A stretch of DNA of 64,000 nucleotides from Nitratireductor arenosus. Its GTDB lineage: Bacteria; Pseudomonadota; Alphaproteobacteria; Rhizobiales; Rhizobiaceae. Below, in pieces: positions 61,713-64,000 of the stretch. The stretch covers positions 854,901-918,900 of the forward strand of contig NZ_WPHG01000003.1 in assembly GCF_009742725.1 (NCBI RefSeq), in the 5' to 3' direction. Below the pieces are notes generated by a model. That model ran no database searches. It saw only the letters and a program-made list of their open reading frames with translations, and had not been told where the DNA came from. A program made the translations under genes and the position numbers. The stretch's first letter is position 1, and each line of letters starts with the position of its first letter.

Positions 61713-62444
61713 TTGATAGTGCCTATTCTTGTCATAAATCTCGCGCGCTCGGCCGACCGTTGGGACGCGATCCGGCAAACGGCAACGGGACTTGACCTAC
61801 GCCGCGTCGACGGTGTCGACGGCGGTGCGATCGCACCGGAACAATGGTCTGGCATCGACCGGGAACGGTTCCGCGTCCGGCACGGGCGCATCGTCACGCC
61901 GGGCGAATATGGCTGCTATCGCTCGCATCTCGCGGCCCTGGCGACGATGGTCGCAGAAGGCCTTGACGTTGCTGTCATCGCGGAGGACGACATCGTCCTC
62001 AACGACCGGCTTGACGAAAGGGCTGCGGCGCTGTTCACGCACTCTGGCGAACCTCGTCTGGTCAAGCTCGTCAATCACCGCACCAACGGTTTTCTCGGGA
62101 AGGGCGTGACGGCGAAGGGCGACGAATACGGGCGCTGCCTGTTTGGGCCGCAGGGGTCGGCCGCCTGCTATGCCGTCAATCGCAGTGGCGCCGAACGCCT
62201 GGTCGAGGCGCTTGCCACGATGTGGCTGCCCTGGGACGTGGCGCTGGAGCGCGGCTGGGCGACCGGGGTTGCGACCTACACCACTCGCGAGCCGCTGGTT
62301 GACTTCAGCACGCATCGCGCCAACTCCACGATCACCGCCAGCTACAGGCACACCAAGCTGACGACCGTGCAAAGGCGGCACGCTTTTTCGTTCAGGGCGC
62401 GCGATTTCTTGTGTCGCGCGAGCTACGCGCTGGAGGCGGCATGA
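61713..62444 (+). CDS. Glycosyltransferase family 25-like (LPS biosynthesis) protein
   Basis: 243 residues from TTG 61713; GTG 61719 is an alternative, and neither has a strong ribosome-binding site. Features: ILVINLARSADRWDAIRQT near the start, YGCYRSHLAALATMVAEGLDVAVIAEDDIVLNDRL (split; AEDD resembles the metal-binding acidic motif), GSAACYAVNRSGAERLVEAL, LPWDVALERGW. This fits GT25, which transfers galactose to LPS or related glycans. It overlaps the ligase-like gene by 4 bp. Confidence 0.8.
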   Translation: MIVPILVINLARSADRWDAIRQTATGLDLRRVDGVDGGAIAPEQWSGIDRERFRVRHGRIVTPGEYGCYRSHLAALATMVAEGLDVAVIAEDDIVLNDRLDERAAALFTHSGEPRLVKLVNHRTNGFLGKGVTAKGDEYGRCLFGPQGSAACYAVNRSGAERLVEALATMWLPWDVALERGWATGVATYTTREPLVDFSTHRANSTITASYRHTKLTTVQRRHAFSFRARDFLCRASYALEAA

Positions 62445-63793
62445 ACGCGCCGACGGAACAGACGGCGCAGCGACCGCCCTTCCATAGAACCGAAATCGTC
62501 GGACACGCTGTGCTGTTTTGCCTGGTCGGCATGATCTCCGCTGTCTGGATCGAAACCGATCTTTACCGCGTGGCTATGCTTCCGTTGATCGCGCTCGGGC
62601 TTTGGGTCTATTTTTCAAGGCGCGATTTCCGCCCCGCGATCGGGGCAATGGGCTGGGCGTGCCTGGTCTGGGTGCATTATGTCGCCCTGCGTTATCTATG
62701 GATCATCCTGACGAGGCCGGAATCGACCGGCGGTTCGGCGGAAGGCATCTATCTGCTGCCGGCGCTTTATATGACGGTCGGTTATGTTCTTTTTCTCTAT
62801 CGGGACAGATTGGCGCATCTGGTCTGGGTGTTCATGGCCATCAGCCTTGCCGCGCTCGCCACGAGTGTCGATATCACTACGGTTTTCCTGCCCGATTCGA
62901 ACCCCGATTTGAACCGGCTCGGGTTCCTATTTCAAAACAATACCATCCATGCCTCAGTCAGCGCCGGTATTATGCTGATCGGTGCCTATTGCTTTGTGCT
63001 ATGGCTTATCGAAAGCGATGAACTTAGCGCGAGGGTGAAGACGCTGGGGGTCACGATGGCGGTAGCGGTCGGCCTGCTGGCGATGTTGGGCATCATCGGC
63101 GCCCGGTCGAAAGGTGTTTGGATCGCGCTTAGCGTGATAAGCCCTTTTGCACTGTCGGTCGGGATATCGCAAACCGAGGGAAAAACGCGCTTCGGTCTGA
63201 TTGCTACCATTCTGGCGACCTTCGCCGCAGGGGCATTGATCTTCGGGCATACGATTTGGCAAACAATTGGCCAGGTCGTTGATGGCGCGTTCGACATTGG
63301 CGAGCAGGCATTATCTGGCAGGCCGGTTCGCCAGATCATGCTTGACGCGATCGACACGGGCGCGTTGCCCTACACGTTCGACGAACGTATGCGGATCTGG
63401 TGGAACGCCATGTCGATCTGGCGGACGGACTGGCTTTTCGGTCAGGGGATCTGGTGGGAGAATCTGTGGCATCAGACCCGTTTCGCCGATATCGGCTATG
63501 AGCTGATGCACAATGGCTACCTGGAGATCGCCATCCGCTTCGGTCTGTTCGGGCTCGAATTCTACGCCATTCTTCTGGTGTGGTGCGTCTATCAGGCGAC
63601 GGCCGCCACCCGGCGCGGTCTGGTCCCGCTCGAACTCTACTTTTTCTATCTGTTGACGATGATCTTCTTCTTGGCGACGATGCTCAGCAATTCCAATATC
63701 CGCCTCGCCGTTGGCGAAACTTATATGCTTATGGCCGGCGGTTTCGGCTTCTGCTGTTATTATCTGCGCCAGGCGGCCGGCCGGGCGTCGTAG
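62441..63793 (+). CDS. O-antigen ligase-like membrane protein
   Basis: 450 residues from ATG 62441 (GGAGGCGG upstream), overlapping the glycosyltransferase stop. Ten to twelve hydrophobic segments, with a large loop at about 290-375 that contains RMRIWWNAMSIWRTDWLFGQGIWWENLWHQT (split) and MHNGYLEIAIRFGLFGLEFYAI. The Hx6-type loop pattern is like WaaL/Wzy O-antigen ligase family members (PF04932-like). It joins or polymerises surface glycans. Distinction between ligase and polymerase is not possible here. Confidence 0.82.
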   Translation: MNAPTEQTAQRPPFHRTEIVGHAVLFCLVGMISAVWIETDLYRVAMLPLIALGLWVYFSRRDFRPAIGAMGWACLVWVHYVALRYLWIILTRPESTGGSAEGIYLLPALYMTVGYVLFLYRDRLAHLVWVFMAISLAALATSVDITTVFLPDSNPDLNRLGFLFQNNTIHASVSAGIMLIGAYCFVLWLIESDELSARVKTLGVTMAVAVGLLAMLGIIGARSKGVWIALSVISPFALSVGISQTEGKTRFGLIATILATFAAGALIFGHTIWQTIGQVVDGAFDIGEQALSGRPVRQIMLDAIDTGALPYTFDERMRIWWNAMSIWRTDWLFGQGIWWENLWHQTRFADIGYELMHNGYLEIAIRFGLFGLEFYAILLVWCVYQATAATRRGLVPLELYFFYLLTMIFFLATMLSNSNIRLAVGETYMLMAGGFGFCCYYLRQAAGRAS

Positions 63794-63879
63794 CGCGGGC
63801 TGGGAGCGGCCGCACCTCAGCGGCGAAATGTCGGAAGCGGCCGGTCTTGCCGTCATCCCGAGTCCGGAACGGACCGGGT

Positions 63880-64000
63880 GAACGACCCGAGACATAGGTA
63901 ACAGGTCATTCCGGACACATAGGTTACACAACTGGCCCTTTGCGGAGGATCGCGAGGTGCCATGGAAGGAGTGTAGCCAGATGGATGAACGGCTGAAGTT
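63880..64000 (+). mobile_element. Left end of an IS481-like insertion sequence
   Basis: Two near-identical 12-base repeats, ACATAGGTAACA (63892-63903) and ACATAGGTTACA (63916-63927), lie before a coding start whose first residues (VPWKECSQMDERLKF) match IS481-type transposases as I remember them. The element continues past the window edge. The exact left boundary is not defined. Confidence 0.55.
63957..64000 (+). CDS. IS481-like transposase, N-terminal fragment (continues beyond window)
   Basis: GTG 63957 begins a frame that reads VPWKECSQMDERLKF up to the window end. The GGAGG-type sequence (GCGGAGGAT, 63942-63950) lies just before. The start resembles the N-terminus of IS481-family transposases (PWKEC, then MDERLKFVARLL in known members); only 15 residues are visible, so the assignment is provisional. 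Confidence 0.5.
   Translation, partial: MPWKECSQMDERLK

Overview
This window is a GC-rich chromosomal segment of an alphaproteobacterium, most likely a member of the Hyphomicrobiales (Rhizobiales), perhaps close to the Phyllobacteriaceae. The reasons are the CcrM-type methyltransferase, the coxB-coxA-ctaB-coxF-ctaG-coxC order followed by a DUF983 gene, surf1, ispH, thrB and rnhA, an IalB family protein, a DUF6101-like protein, an AroC/RibB pair and a DUF1344 protein. No rRNA gene, tRNA gene or CRISPR array was seen. Most of the window is dense housekeeping DNA.

Layout. 1-1.3 kb: 3' part of an FAD-linked D-2-hydroxyacid dehydrogenase. 1.75-4.4 kb: an accessory patch with an unusual XRE-like regulator, an AT-rich promoter region, a 27-codon peptide gene, a stem-loop, a stand-alone SagB-type flavin dehydrogenase and a 75-residue protein. 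I regard this as the most interesting locus (candidate RiPP peptide-modification system). 4.9-15.5 kb: DUF6101-like protein, ubiA, a divergent HxlR-like regulator/CMD pair, purD, a zinc-ribbon protein, an acyl-CoA dehydrogenase/enoyl-CoA hydratase pair behind a perfect palindrome, pdxH, a 17-kDa-antigen-like lipoprotein, a DnaJ protein, fabI and a histidine phosphatase. 15.5-26 kb: DUF1344 protein, aroC, ribB with a degenerate RibA half, a membrane protein, a histone-deacetylase-like amidohydrolase, xseB, pirin, dxs, TlyA and an RlmD/TrmA-like RNA methyltransferase. 26-28 kb: a sirtuin and a divergent class II Fic protein with a C-terminal winged helix, separated by a dense cluster of related half-sites.

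28-40 kb: tldD, an IalB family protein, then the aa3 cytochrome c oxidase cluster with its heme O synthase and copper and assembly factors. It is interrupted by a decayed L,D-transpeptidase remnant and continues into ispH, thrB and rnhA. 40-58 kb: peroxiredoxin, DsbD-like domain protein, YqgE, a membrane GGDEF/EAL protein, a GNAT acetyltransferase, an M16 peptidase and thrC, then a lipoprotein, HAD phosphatases, ccrM, mutY, a DUF721 protein, a DsbA-like protein and smc. 58-64 kb: a VOC protein, a small lipoprotein and a surface-polysaccharide block (ugd, sugar aminotransferase, GT25-like glycosyltransferase, O-antigen ligase-like protein). The window ends in what looks like the left end of an IS481-like insertion sequence.

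Functional links: the cox genes encode oxidase subunits plus heme and copper delivery; ThrB and ThrC are successive steps of threonine synthesis; TldD and the SagB/peptide locus are both of the peptide-maturation type but are 25 kb apart, so any link between them is speculative.
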